Shown here: one piece after another, positions 56,618 through 64,000 of the stretch
Layout of the letters: each line of letters begins with the position of its first letter
Numbering within the stretch: the stretch's first letter is position 1
Assembly (NCBI RefSeq): GCF_001308875.1
Contig: NZ_KQ465106.1
Location: forward strand, 1-64,000
Length of the DNA: 64,000 nucleotides
Direction: 5' to 3'
Origin: Lysinibacillus sp. ZYM-1
Lineage (GTDB): Bacteria; Bacillota; Bacilli; Bacillales_A; Planococcaceae
Translations under genes and position numbers: made by a program
Notes under the pieces: model-generated
What the model was told of the DNA's origin: nothing
What the model saw: only the letters and a program-made list of their open reading frames with translations
Databases searched by the model: none

Positions 56618-57594
56618 CAAAACTACAATTTCAAAGACATCGTCGTTTGCGTGCCAATGCAACAATGCGATCAATGGTAAAAGAAACATACTTACATAAA
56701 GAGGATCTGATTTATCCTATTTTTGTAATTGAGGGCGAAAATATTAAAAACGAAGTAAATTCTATGCCTGGTGTTTTTCAGTATTCATTAGACAAGCTAG
56801 AAGCAGAAATTGATGAAGTTGTCGCATTAGGAATCCCAGCAGTTATTTTATTTGGTTTACCAGCTGAAAAAGATGCTGTAGGAACTGGTGCGTTCCATGA
56901 CCACGGAATTGTCCAAGAAGCGACTCGTTTAATTAAAGCGCGTCATCCCGAGCTTTTAGTCATTGCGGATACATGCTTATGTGAGTTTACTGATCATGGA
57001 CATTGTGGCTTAATTGAAGGCGATCAAATTTTAAATGATCCTTCTTTAGACGTTTTAGCTCGTACGGCAGTATCACAAGCAAAAGCTGGTGCAGATATCA
57101 TTGCTCCATCCAATATGATGGATGGTTTTGTTGCAGCGATTCGTGCAGGGCTTGATGAAGCGGGCTTTGAGCATATTCCAATCATGTCTTATGCTGTAAA
57201 ATATGCGTCAAGTTACTATGGTCCATTCCGTGATGCTGCAGATGGTGCTCCACAATTTGGTGATCGTAAATCATACCAAATGGATCCATCAAACAGATTA
57301 GAGGCATTCCGTGAGGCAGAATCTGATATCGAAGAAGGAGCAGATTTTTTAATTGTTAAGCCGGCCCTTAGCTATTTAGATATCATCAGAGATATGAAAA
57401 ATAATTATCCATTACCACTTGTGGCGTATAATGTTTCGGGTGAGTATGCGATGATTAAAGCAGCTGCTATTAATGGTTGGATTGAAGAGAAAAAAGTTGT
57501 GCTTGAAACATTATTAGGCATGAAACGTGCAGGCTCTGATTTAATCATTACGTATCATGCAAAAGATGTTGCACGTTGGTTGGAGGAGAAATAA
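56614..57594 (+). CDS. hemB: Delta-aminolevulinic acid dehydratase (porphobilinogen synthase)
   Basis: A 326-residue TIM-barrel enzyme. The zinc-site cysteines are in [15 protein letters not shown], and the two substrate lysines are in [15 protein letters not shown] and [12 protein letters not shown]. It condenses two aminolevulinates into porphobilinogen. Its stop codon is immediately followed by hemL. Confidence 0.97.
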   Translation: MTKLQFQRHRRLRANATMRSMVKETYLHKEDLIYPIFVIEGENIKNEVNSMPGVFQYSLDKLEAEIDEVVALGIPAVILFGLPAEKDAVGTGAFHDHGIVQEATRLIKARHPELLVIADTCLCEFTDHGHCGLIEGDQILNDPSLDVLARTAVSQAKAGADIIAPSNMMDGFVAAIRAGLDEAGFEHIPIMSYAVKYASSYYGPFRDAADGAPQFGDRKSYQMDPSNRLEAFREAESDIEEGADFLIVKPALSYLDIIRDMKNNYPLPLVAYNVSGEYAMIKAAAINGWIEEKKVVLETLLGMKRAGSDLIITYHAKDVARWLEEK

Positions 57595-58887
57595 ATGACA
57601 CGTTCTTACGAAAAATCAAAACAAGCCTATGCTGAAGCTGTGCAGTTAATGCCAGGAGGTGTTAGCAGCCCAGTACGAGCATTCAAGTCAGTAAACATGG
57701 ACCCGATTTTCATGGAATCTGGCCACGGTGCTATCATTAAAGATATTGACGGTAATGAATATATTGATTATGTATTATCTTGGGGACCACTAATTTTAGG
57801 ACATACACATCCAGAGGTTGTCAAAGCAATTGCTGAAACTGCTGCAAAGGGATCTTCCTTTGGCGCACCAAGCTATACAGAAAATCGTTTAGCTCAATTA
57901 GTTTTGGATCGTCTTCCAGGCATGGAAATGATTCGCTTTGTTTCTTCGGGAACAGAAGCTACGATGTCTGCATTACGTGTAGCACGCGGTGTTACAGGTC
58001 GTGATAAAATTTTAAAATTTGAAGGTTCTTATCATGGACATGGTGACTCATTATTAATTAAAGCAGGATCTGGAGTTGCCACTTTGGGTCTTCCTGATAG
58101 TCCAGGTGTACCAGCAGATATCGCGCGCAATACGTTAACAGTAGCCTATAATGATTTAGAAGGGGCTAAAGCTATTTTCGAAAAATTTGGGGCAGAGCTA
58201 GCAGCCGTTATTGTAGAGCCAGTCGCAGGAAATATGGGTGTTGTACCGCCCCAAACAGGTTTCTTAGAAGGTTTGCGCGCACTAACATCTACACATGGTG
58301 CGTTATTAATCTTTGATGAGGTTATGACAGGATTCCGTGTTGATTATGGTTGTGCACAAGGTTATTTCGGGGTAACACCTGATATGACTACGTTAGGGAA
58401 AGTAATTGGTGGCGGTCTTCCTGTAGGGGCATTTGCTGGAACTAAAAAAATTATGGAGCAAGTTGCACCAGCTGGACCAATTTATCAAGCAGGTACATTA
58501 TCGGGGAATCCATTAGCCATGACAGCGGGGTATGAAACGTTATCACGTTTAGATCATGGTACTTATGAGTACTTTAAGCAATTAGGCGATCAATTAGAAG
58601 CTGGTTTCCGTGAAGCAGCAACGAAATACAATATTCCACACACTGTTAATCGTGCAGGTTCAATGATTGGCTTCTTCTTTACGAATGAAGATGTAATTGA
58701 TTTTGCAACTGCTAAATCATCAGATTTAGCCTTATTTGCTGAATACTTCCGTTTGATGGCTGAGGAAGGAATTTTCCTACCACCATCTCAGTTTGAAGGG
58801 TTATTCATTTCAACAGCTCACACTGAAGAACATATTGCTAAAACAGTAGCAGCATTCCATAAAGTGTTTGCACAATTAGCGAGATAG
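57595..58887 (+). CDS. hemL: Glutamate-1-semialdehyde 2,1-aminomutase
   Basis: A 430-residue PLP fold type I aminomutase. The PLP lysine is K269 in [16 protein letters not shown], the Asp is in [12 protein letters not shown], and [15 protein letters not shown] binds phosphate. It makes 5-aminolevulinate. It begins 1 nt after the hemB stop and ends the hemAXCDBL operon before a strong terminator. Confidence 0.97.
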   Translation: MTRSYEKSKQAYAEAVQLMPGGVSSPVRAFKSVNMDPIFMESGHGAIIKDIDGNEYIDYVLSWGPLILGHTHPEVVKAIAETAAKGSSFGAPSYTENRLAQLVLDRLPGMEMIRFVSSGTEATMSALRVARGVTGRDKILKFEGSYHGHGDSLLIKAGSGVATLGLPDSPGVPADIARNTLTVAYNDLEGAKAIFEKFGAELAAVIVEPVAGNMGVVPPQTGFLEGLRALTSTHGALLIFDEVMTGFRVDYGCAQGYFGVTPDMTTLGKVIGGGLPVGAFAGTKKIMEQVAPAGPIYQAGTLSGNPLAMTAGYETLSRLDHGTYEYFKQLGDQLEAGFREAATKYNIPHTVNRAGSMIGFFFTNEDVIDFATAKSSDLALFAEYFRLMAEEGIFLPPSQFEGLFISTAHTEEHIAKTVAAFHKVFAQLAR

Positions 58888-58896
58888 AATTTGATA

Positions 58897-58931
58897 GGGC
58901 ATGCTAGATTTATTTCTAGCATGCCCTTTTT
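58897..58931 (+). terminator. Terminator of the hem operon
   Basis: AGGGCATGCTAGA TTTAT TCTAGCATGCCCT followed by TTTTA. The core GCATGCTAGA stem recurs in the terminator at 59598-59638. Confidence 0.9.
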
Positions 58932-59131
58932 ATTTATAAGTTAGAAGTCATTATAGTACTTGAGCAATAAATGAACAAAAGAGAAAATATAGCATATATT
59001 AACTACCAAGCACGCTCATCTATACTAGATGAAGGACCTGCTTTTGTCAAAATTATATCTTTCAGCATAGCCAAAATGTGGGCGATATCGTTTATAATAT
59101 AGCTATTCATAAAAGAAAGTAGTGAATTGAT

Positions 59132-59578
59132 ATGGCAACAGGCACACATACAGTCGAAGTACCCGTAGGAATTGATCATGTATGGGATTTCGTCAGTGAT
59201 ATGGAAAAATGGGCAAAGCTTGTCCCAGGTTATAATGCACATGTAATGATTGATGACAAACATTCAACATGGACTTTTAAAGGGAATGTTGGAGTTCTGA
59301 AAAAAACAGTAGAAGTTGAAATTATTATTTTAGAGTGGGTAGCACCTTCCAAAGTGACATTTGAACTTAAAGGTCTTTCTGATAATTTCACAGGAAACGG
59401 CTATTTCCTTGCAGAAAGCATTGATGCTGAAAACACAAAAATGACAGGCTTCTTAGAAGTAATCGCTGGCGGATTAGCTGGCCCTGTTTTGAATCCAATT
59501 TTCAAACCGATCGTACCAAAAGCAACGCAAATGTTAACTGATCGTGTAGCAAATAAAATTAAATTAGTAAATGTTTAA
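59132..59578 (+). CDS. SRPBCC-family protein, CoxG-like
   Basis: A 148-residue helix-grip protein. It opens THTVEVPVGIDHVWDFVSDMEKWAKLVPG, the usual CoxG/SRPBCC start, and ends with GGLAGPVLNPIFKPI, a Gly/Pro-rich membrane-like stretch also known from CoxG-type proteins. It probably binds a lipid or membrane ligand. There are no carbon monoxide dehydrogenase genes here. The SD is weak (AAAGTAGTGA). It has its own terminator. Confidence 0.82.
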   Translation: MATGTHTVEVPVGIDHVWDFVSDMEKWAKLVPGYNAHVMIDDKHSTWTFKGNVGVLKKTVEVEIIILEWVAPSKVTFELKGLSDNFTGNGYFLAESIDAENTKMTGFLEVIAGGLAGPVLNPIFKPIVPKATQMLTDRVANKIKLVNV

Positions 59579-59597
59579 TGGATGTAAGAACATCATG

Positions 59598-59638
59598 AAA
59601 ATGGCATGCTAGAAGTAATTTTCTAGCATGCCATTTTT
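59598..59638 (+). terminator. Terminator of the CoxG-like gene
   Basis: AAATGGCATGCTAGAA and TTCTAGCATGCCATTT around a short loop, followed by TT. It shares the stem core with the hem terminator 700 bp upstream. Confidence 0.88.
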
Positions 59639-59730
59639 CTACTAGTCTACTCTTTTTTATGCTGTTGAACTTGAAGCATTCTAGCATACAATTCCCTGAT
59701 AAGTCATATGATGCAAAGGGAGGGATTATT

Positions 59731-60432
59731 ATCGAACACAAAACTTGGAATATGAGTGAAACATTTTGTTTTCCTGGCTACGGCTGCCCAACAGAAATAG
59801 CAGCTGTGCAAATTAAGCCTCAGTGGCAAGCAATGCAGTTAGAGGATTCACTTCGACTAATGGGCATATATCATATCACCGCACACGTTCGTTTCGATTT
59901 TCAAGATATGCAAGCTTTTACAGGCAATGAAGATTTGATTACCATTGATGCCCTCGATGTTCAGGGTGATACAGGTTATTTTGAGTATGCAGTGCCATTA
60001 CATGTCGATTTACCGAAGGAATCAGACCTTAAAGATATAATGGTCAAAGATATTCGTCCGAGCTTGACGAATCAGAAGTGTCAGCTTGAATGGACAGTAA
60101 CAAGTATTTTTAACGAATATGATCCGGTTGTTGAAAATGACAATGTGTTAGAAACTCAGTCCTTTACTGCCAATGCCTTTGAACATGAAGAGGCACTTGC
60201 TGTGAGGGAAGAAAGTATACAAGTGGAAAAACAATCTTCTGCATTAGTAGCAGTTTCACACCAAGAGAAGTCTACAACTGTTGACCAAAAAACAATTTTG
60301 AGAGAATCTTCAAGTCATATTGTTGTACGTGAATCCAGCTCTTGGCATGAGGTGCCTTCAATGATTTGGGATCTAACGGAAGACTATACACCGCTTAAAG
60401 TTCGTGTTTCAAATGATGTCTTTCAAAAGTAA
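59731..60432 (+). CDS. Short SpoVID-like spore coat morphogenetic protein
   Basis: A protein of about 233 residues. Its first 130 residues are beta-rich and resemble the N-terminal domain of SpoVID (ETFCFPGYGCPTEIAAVQIKP, then LRLMGIYHITAHVRF). The rest is acidic and disordered, ending in a short EVPSMIWDLTEDYTPLKVRV segment. The position between hemL and valS is that of spoVID in B. subtilis. It lacks the C-terminal LysM domain of SpoVID and is less than half its length. The start is odd: the strong SD AAAGGGAGGG (59715-59724) is followed by ATT-ATT-ATC, with no ATG, GTG or TTG at good spacing. ATC 59731 is the best-spaced codon; the next ATG (59752) has no SD. Confidence 0.65.
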   Translation: MEHKTWNMSETFCFPGYGCPTEIAAVQIKPQWQAMQLEDSLRLMGIYHITAHVRFDFQDMQAFTGNEDLITIDALDVQGDTGYFEYAVPLHVDLPKESDLKDIMVKDIRPSLTNQKCQLEWTVTSIFNEYDPVVENDNVLETQSFTANAFEHEEALAVREESIQVEKQSSALVAVSHQEKSTTVDQKTILRESSSHIVVRESSSWHEVPSMIWDLTEDYTPLKVRVSNDVFQK

Positions 60433-60603
60433 ATAGCTGAGAAGTAGTAAGAGTAATAAGAAAACTAAATCACCAGATGTTGGAACAATAATGACACGGA
60501 TAAACTGAAAAGCACAAATCGGAATGATAATCGTTCTACAGTAAAAACGAACTTGCCTTATCCAGGGTGGTAAAAGCCAAGGGTTATACTTGCGTCGACG
60601 CAT
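60409..60603 (-). CDS. Small basic membrane protein, 64 residues
   Basis: ATG 60603 is 8 nt after AGGAAGTGA, which matches the anti-SD in 8 of 9 positions. It begins MRRRKYNPWLLPPWIRQVRFYCRT, a basic, Trp/Pro-rich start, followed by two hydrophobic stretches (IIIPICAFQFIRVIIV and LVFLLLLLLLSYLLL). It is convergent with the SpoVID-like gene and overlaps its end by 24 bp. I do not know a named family, but start site and protein-like layout favour a real gene. It may be spore- or membrane-related by position only. Confidence 0.6.
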   Translation of the reverse strand: MRRRKYNPWLLPPWIRQVRFYCRTIIIPICAFQFIRVIIVPTSGDLVFLLLLLLLSYLLLKDII

Positions 60604-60744
60604 TTGAATATTCACTTCCTTTTCTATTTACTTTACTCTTATTAAAAGATGACTAAATCACTTGAAAAATTACACGTTTTTGCGGTACAATAAGAAAAAT
60701 CAAATACAGATGCTATGATAGGGAAGAGTAAATTATGTTTACAT

Positions 60745-60985
60745 TTTCAGAGAGGAAACGGTAGCTGAAAAGTTTCTATTTGTACTTAATTGAAAGTAGC
60801 CCTTGAGCAGCTTTAGTGAACTAACAGTAGTTAAAGCCGGTTAAACACCGTTACCGAATTGAGAGCCAGTAGGTAAGGCTGAGAAATGTATTCGATAATC
60901 ATTTCTTTAACCGCTACTGGAATTAAAGGTGGTACCGCGAACTAAAACTCCTTCGTCCTTTTAGACGAGAGGAGTTTTTTTATTG
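60745..60985 (+). promoter_or_regulatory. T-box leader of valS
   Basis: The T-box sequence AAGGTGGTACCGCG (60926-60939) would bind the acceptor end of uncharged tRNA. It is followed by a terminator hairpin (AACTCC-TCGTC with GACGA-GGAGTT, 60945-60976, then T7). The region from about 60745 would form stem I. A GTT valine codon at 60850-60852 is a candidate specifier, not verified by folding. It should raise valS transcription when charged tRNA-Val is scarce. Confidence 0.9.
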
Positions 60986-61043
60986 GGAAAAAAATGAACA
61001 GCATTTCTTTACCAATAGTCTTCAAACAATAGGAGGAGTCAAG

Positions 61044-63689
61044 ATGACAGAAAACATTTCAATGCCAACTAAGTATGACCCACAGTCCATTGAAGCCGGT
61101 CGCTATGAATGGTGGTTACAAGGAAAATTTTTCGAGGCACAGCCTGAAAGTGGGAAGAAGCCCTATTCAATCGTTATTCCGCCACCGAACGTAACAGGTA
61201 AATTACACCTTGGTCATGCTTGGGATACAACATTACAAGATATCCTTACACGTATGAAACGTATGCAAGGTTATGATGCCCTTTGGTTACCAGGTATGGA
61301 CCATGCGGGGATCGCAACACAAGCAAAAGTAGAAGCAAAACTACGTGAGGATAATATTACACGTTATGATTTAGGACGTGAAAAATTCCTTGAAAAAACA
61401 TGGGAATGGAAAGAAGAATATGCTGGGCATATTCGTGATCAATGGGCAAAGCTTGGCCTTGGTTTAGACTATACACGTGAACGTTTCACACTAGATAAAG
61501 GTCTTTCAGATGCGGTTAAAACAGTATTTGTTGAGTTATATGAAAAAGGTTTAATTTACCGCGGGGAACGCATTATCAACTGGGATCCAGCAGCAAAAAC
61601 AGCATTGTCTGATATTGAGGTAATTTATCAGGATGTGCAAGGTGCCTTTTATCATATGAAATATCCATTAGCTGATGGCTCAGGATATGTAGAGGTTGCC
61701 ACAACACGTCCCGAAACAATGCTAGGTGACTCTGGGGTAGCAGTTCACCCGAAAGATGAACGCTATCAGCATTTAATTGGTAAAACTGTTATTTTACCGA
61801 TTGTAGGTCGTGAAATTCCGATTGTAGCTGATGACTATGTTGATATGGAATTTGGAACAGGGGTTGTAAAAATGACACCTGCCCATGATCCGAATGACTT
61901 TGAAGTTGGTAATCGTCATAACCTTGAGCGTATCCTTGTAATGAATGAAGATGGCACAATGAACGAACTGGCTGGCAAGTACAACGGCATGGATCGTTTT
62001 GAATGTCGTAAGCAAATTGTTGCTGATTTACAAGAAGCAGGCGTGTTAATACGTATCGAAGAACATATGCATTCAGTAGGACACTCTGAACGTTCTGGTG
62101 CTGTTGTAGAGCCATATCTTTCAGCACAATGGTTCGTTAAAATGCAGCCGCTTGCTGACACTTCCCTAGAGCTTCAAAAAGACGAAGAAGGGAAAGTAAA
62201 TTTCGTTCCTGCTCGTTTTGAAAACACATATTCTCGCTGGATGGAGAATATTCGTGATTGGTGTATTTCTCGTCAATTATGGTGGGGCCATCAAATTCCA
62301 GCTTGGTACCATAATGAAACAGGCGAAATTTACGTAGGAAAAGAAGCACCAGCTGATACGGAAAATTGGACACAAGATGAAGATGTGCTAGATACATGGT
62401 TCTCTTCTGCACTATGGCCGTTCTCTACAATGGGCTGGCCAGACGAGGCAAGTGAAGAATATCAACGTTATTACCCAACAAGCACGTTAGTAACGGGTTA
62501 TGATATTATTTTCTTCTGGGTATCTCGCATGATTTTCCAAGGTCTTGAATTTACAGGTCAACGTCCATTCAAAGATGTATTAATTCACGGTTTAGTACGT
62601 GATGGCGAAGGACGTAAAATGAGTAAATCACTTGGCAATGGTGTAGATCCAATGGATGTTATTGAACAATATGGCGCAGATTCATTACGCTACTTCTTGG
62701 CAACAGGTTCATCACCTGGTCAAGATTTACGTTATACTACTGAAAAAGTAGAAGCAGTATGGAACTTTGCAAATAAGATTTGGAATGCATCCCGTTTTGC
62801 ACTTATGAATATGGATGGTATGACATATGATGAAATTGACTTAACGGGTGAAAAATCAGTTGCTGACAAATGGATTTTAACACGCTTAAATGAAACAATT
62901 GAACGTGTAACTTCTCTTGCAGAACGTTATGAATTTGGTGAAGTTGGTCGTGAACTCTACAATTTCATTTGGGATGATTTCTGTTCTTGGTATATTGAAA
63001 TGGCGAAATTACCACTTTACGGTGATGACGAAGCTGCTAAAAAGACGACTCGTTCTATTTTAGCGTACGTACTTGATCAAACGATGCGTCTATTACATCC
63101 ATTTATGCCATTCATTACAGAAGAAATTTGGCAGCACTTACCACACGATGGAGAATCTATTACAGTGGCTGCATGGCCAACTGTACGCACGGATCTTCAT
63201 TTTGCTGACGAAGCAGATAATATGAAGCTCCTAATGGATATTATACGTTCAGTACGTAATATTCGTGCGGAAGTGAACACACCAATGAGCAAAAAAGTAC
63301 CGTTGTTTATTTCAGCAAAAGATGCTGCAACAGTAGCAGTACTTGAAGCGAATAAAGCATATTTAGAGAAATTCTGTAATCCAGATGGGTTAACAATTGG
63401 TGAAAGTTTAGAGGCTCCTGGTCAATCGATGACAGCAGTTGTAACAGGAGCGCAGGTTTTCCTACCTCTTGTTGGGCTCATTAACCTAGAGGAAGAAATC
63501 GTACGTCTTGAAAAAGAGTTAGAGAAATGGGCAAAAGAAGTGAAGCTCGTTACAGGTAAGCTCTCCAATGAAAAGTTCGTATCGAAAGCACCTGAGGCAT
63601 TAGTAAATGTAGAACGTGAAAAATTAGCAGATTATGAAAGCAAGCACGCGGTTGTTTTAAAACGTTTAGAAGAATTAAAAAATATGTAA
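61044..63689 (+). CDS. valS: Valyl-tRNA synthetase
   Basis: An 881-residue class I synthetase. The HIGH motif is in [16 protein letters not shown] (HLGH, about residues 53-56), the editing domain has [15 protein letters not shown] is intact in [11 protein letters not shown] (about 530), and the C-terminal coiled coil ([15 protein letters not shown] ... [16 protein letters not shown]) is typical of ValRS. SD AGGAGGAG. Controlled by the T-box before it and ended by a terminator. Confidence 0.98.
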   Translation: MTENISMPTKYDPQSIEAGRYEWWLQGKFFEAQPESGKKPYSIVIPPPNVTGKLHLGHAWDTTLQDILTRMKRMQGYDALWLPGMDHAGIATQAKVEAKLREDNITRYDLGREKFLEKTWEWKEEYAGHIRDQWAKLGLGLDYTRERFTLDKGLSDAVKTVFVELYEKGLIYRGERIINWDPAAKTALSDIEVIYQDVQGAFYHMKYPLADGSGYVEVATTRPETMLGDSGVAVHPKDERYQHLIGKTVILPIVGREIPIVADDYVDMEFGTGVVKMTPAHDPNDFEVGNRHNLERILVMNEDGTMNELAGKYNGMDRFECRKQIVADLQEAGVLIRIEEHMHSVGHSERSGAVVEPYLSAQWFVKMQPLADTSLELQKDEEGKVNFVPARFENTYSRWMENIRDWCISRQLWWGHQIPAWYHNETGEIYVGKEAPADTENWTQDEDVLDTWFSSALWPFSTMGWPDEASEEYQRYYPTSTLVTGYDIIFFWVSRMIFQGLEFTGQRPFKDVLIHGLVRDGEGRKMSKSLGNGVDPMDVIEQYGADSLRYFLATGSSPGQDLRYTTEKVEAVWNFANKIWNASRFALMNMDGMTYDEIDLTGEKSVADKWILTRLNETIERVTSLAERYEFGEVGRELYNFIWDDFCSWYIEMAKLPLYGDDEAAKKTTRSILAYVLDQTMRLLHPFMPFITEEIWQHLPHDGESITVAAWPTVRTDLHFADEADNMKLLMDIIRSVRNIRAEVNTPMSKKVPLFISAKDAATVAVLEANKAYLEKFCNPDGLTIGESLEAPGQSMTAVVTGAQVFLPLVGLINLEEEIVRLEKELEKWAKEVKLVTGKLSNEKFVSKAPEALVNVEREKLADYESKHAVVLKRLEELKNM

Positions 63690-63695
63690 GAGTAG

Positions 63696-63733
63696 AGCAA
63701 TGGATGGCAATAAAGTCATCCATTGCTTTTTTT
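63696..63733 (+). terminator. Terminator of valS
   Basis: AGCAATGGATG GCAATAAAGT CATCCATTGCT followed by T6. Confidence 0.9.
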
Positions 63734-63941
63734 ATATGAAGCAAAAGTTATGCATTGAAATAGGAAAAAATATATAGTAATATTTAGAATAATTAGTCTA
63801 ATAGATAAAGATTTTTATTCTTATAGTAGGAAACAAAACCTAACGTAATGTTATTTAGTCCAGAAAGATAAAGTGAAAACGGTCTGTTATTGGGCTATGC
63901 CAAATGATTGGTAGGTTTATGGTATGAATGGAGATGTGAAT

Positions 63942-64000
63942 ATGACAGGTAATATGACAGGTAATATGACAACATTTATTACGAAAGTCAATAAAGCATG
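63942..64000 (+). CDS. Possible start of a CDS running off the right edge
   Basis: ATG 63942 lies 6 nt after GGAGATG. The frame is open for the 19 codons left (MTGNMTGNMTTFITKVNKA). The 12-bp unit ATGACAGGTAAT is repeated twice and partly a third time, giving alternative starts. Product not recognisable. The B. subtilis neighbour folC is not evident from these residues. Confidence 0.4.
   Translation, partial: MTGNMTGNMTTFITKVNKA

Noticed and set aside
1-64000. CRISPR arrays, tRNA, rRNA, intact insertion sequences
   Set aside because: None seen: no regularly spaced direct repeats, no tRNA-like cloverleaf recognised, no transposase frame.

Overview
The window looks like chromosome from a Lysinibacillus-type member of the Bacillaceae/Planococcaceae (low GC, endospore former). 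The evidence is the syntenic block tig - clpX - lonA - ysxC - hemAXCDBL - spoVID-like - valS, a GerA-type germinant receptor operon, SLH-domain surface proteins, strong AGGAGG ribosome binding sites with frequent GTG/TTG starts, and a T-box in front of valS. No rRNA, tRNA, CRISPR array or intact insertion sequence was seen.

Region 1 (1-8.3 kb) is an AT-rich accessory island and the most interesting part. A 43-residue acidic peptide gene (532-663) is followed by a terminator-like hairpin and then by a tightly packed operon: a thioredoxin-reductase-like FAD enzyme without CxxC, a group IV (Orn/DAP type) PLP decarboxylase, a cystathionine-synthase-like PLP enzyme and an MFS exporter. Convergent to it is an Rgg/MutR-family regulator. 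Divergent from the regulator is an unannotated 30-residue hydrophobic ORF that ends DLIGG, like streptococcal SHP pheromones, with its own SD and a small terminator. An identical 16-bp sequence, GTTAATAATAGTTAAC, lies upstream of the 43-residue peptide gene and, inverted, between the regulator and the 30-residue ORF. In both cases it is exactly 28 bp ahead of a -10-like hexamer. I infer a peptide-pheromone-controlled pathway for a ribosomal peptide or carrier-peptide product. A second, amber-interrupted precursor-like ORF (133-267) and decayed gene fragments surround it.

Region 2 (8.3-19.4 kb) holds a lipoteichoic acid synthase, small stress or housekeeping enzymes (DinB-like, aldo/keto reductase, SRPBCC, GyrI-like), a frameshifted beta-lactamase-family gene, a secreted helical-repeat protein, a nucleoid-associated protein and a GNAT acetyltransferase.

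Region 3 (19.4-31.7 kb) has a gerA/gerB/gerC operon, a decayed TrmO-like gene, and a LuxR-type regulator divergent from a Baeyer-Villiger monooxygenase - SDR - esterase operon, which looks like a ketone-to-ester degradation route. Then come a YugN-like protein, a sugar-dehydrogenase-like lipoprotein, a universal stress protein and a lipoprotein.

Region 4 (31.8-39.3 kb) carries qoxABCD (menaquinol oxidase) on the minus strand and three poorly characterised genes.

Region 5 (39.3-64 kb) is core: protein quality control (tig, clpX, lonA), the ribosome-assembly GTPase ysxC, then an insertion of yjfB and three exported proteins (two with SLH-like repeats, one of these with a VWA domain). It continues with the complete early heme pathway hemAXCDBL, an SRPBCC protein, a short SpoVID-like gene, a small antisense membrane protein gene, and T-box/valS. 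A new CDS may start at the right edge.
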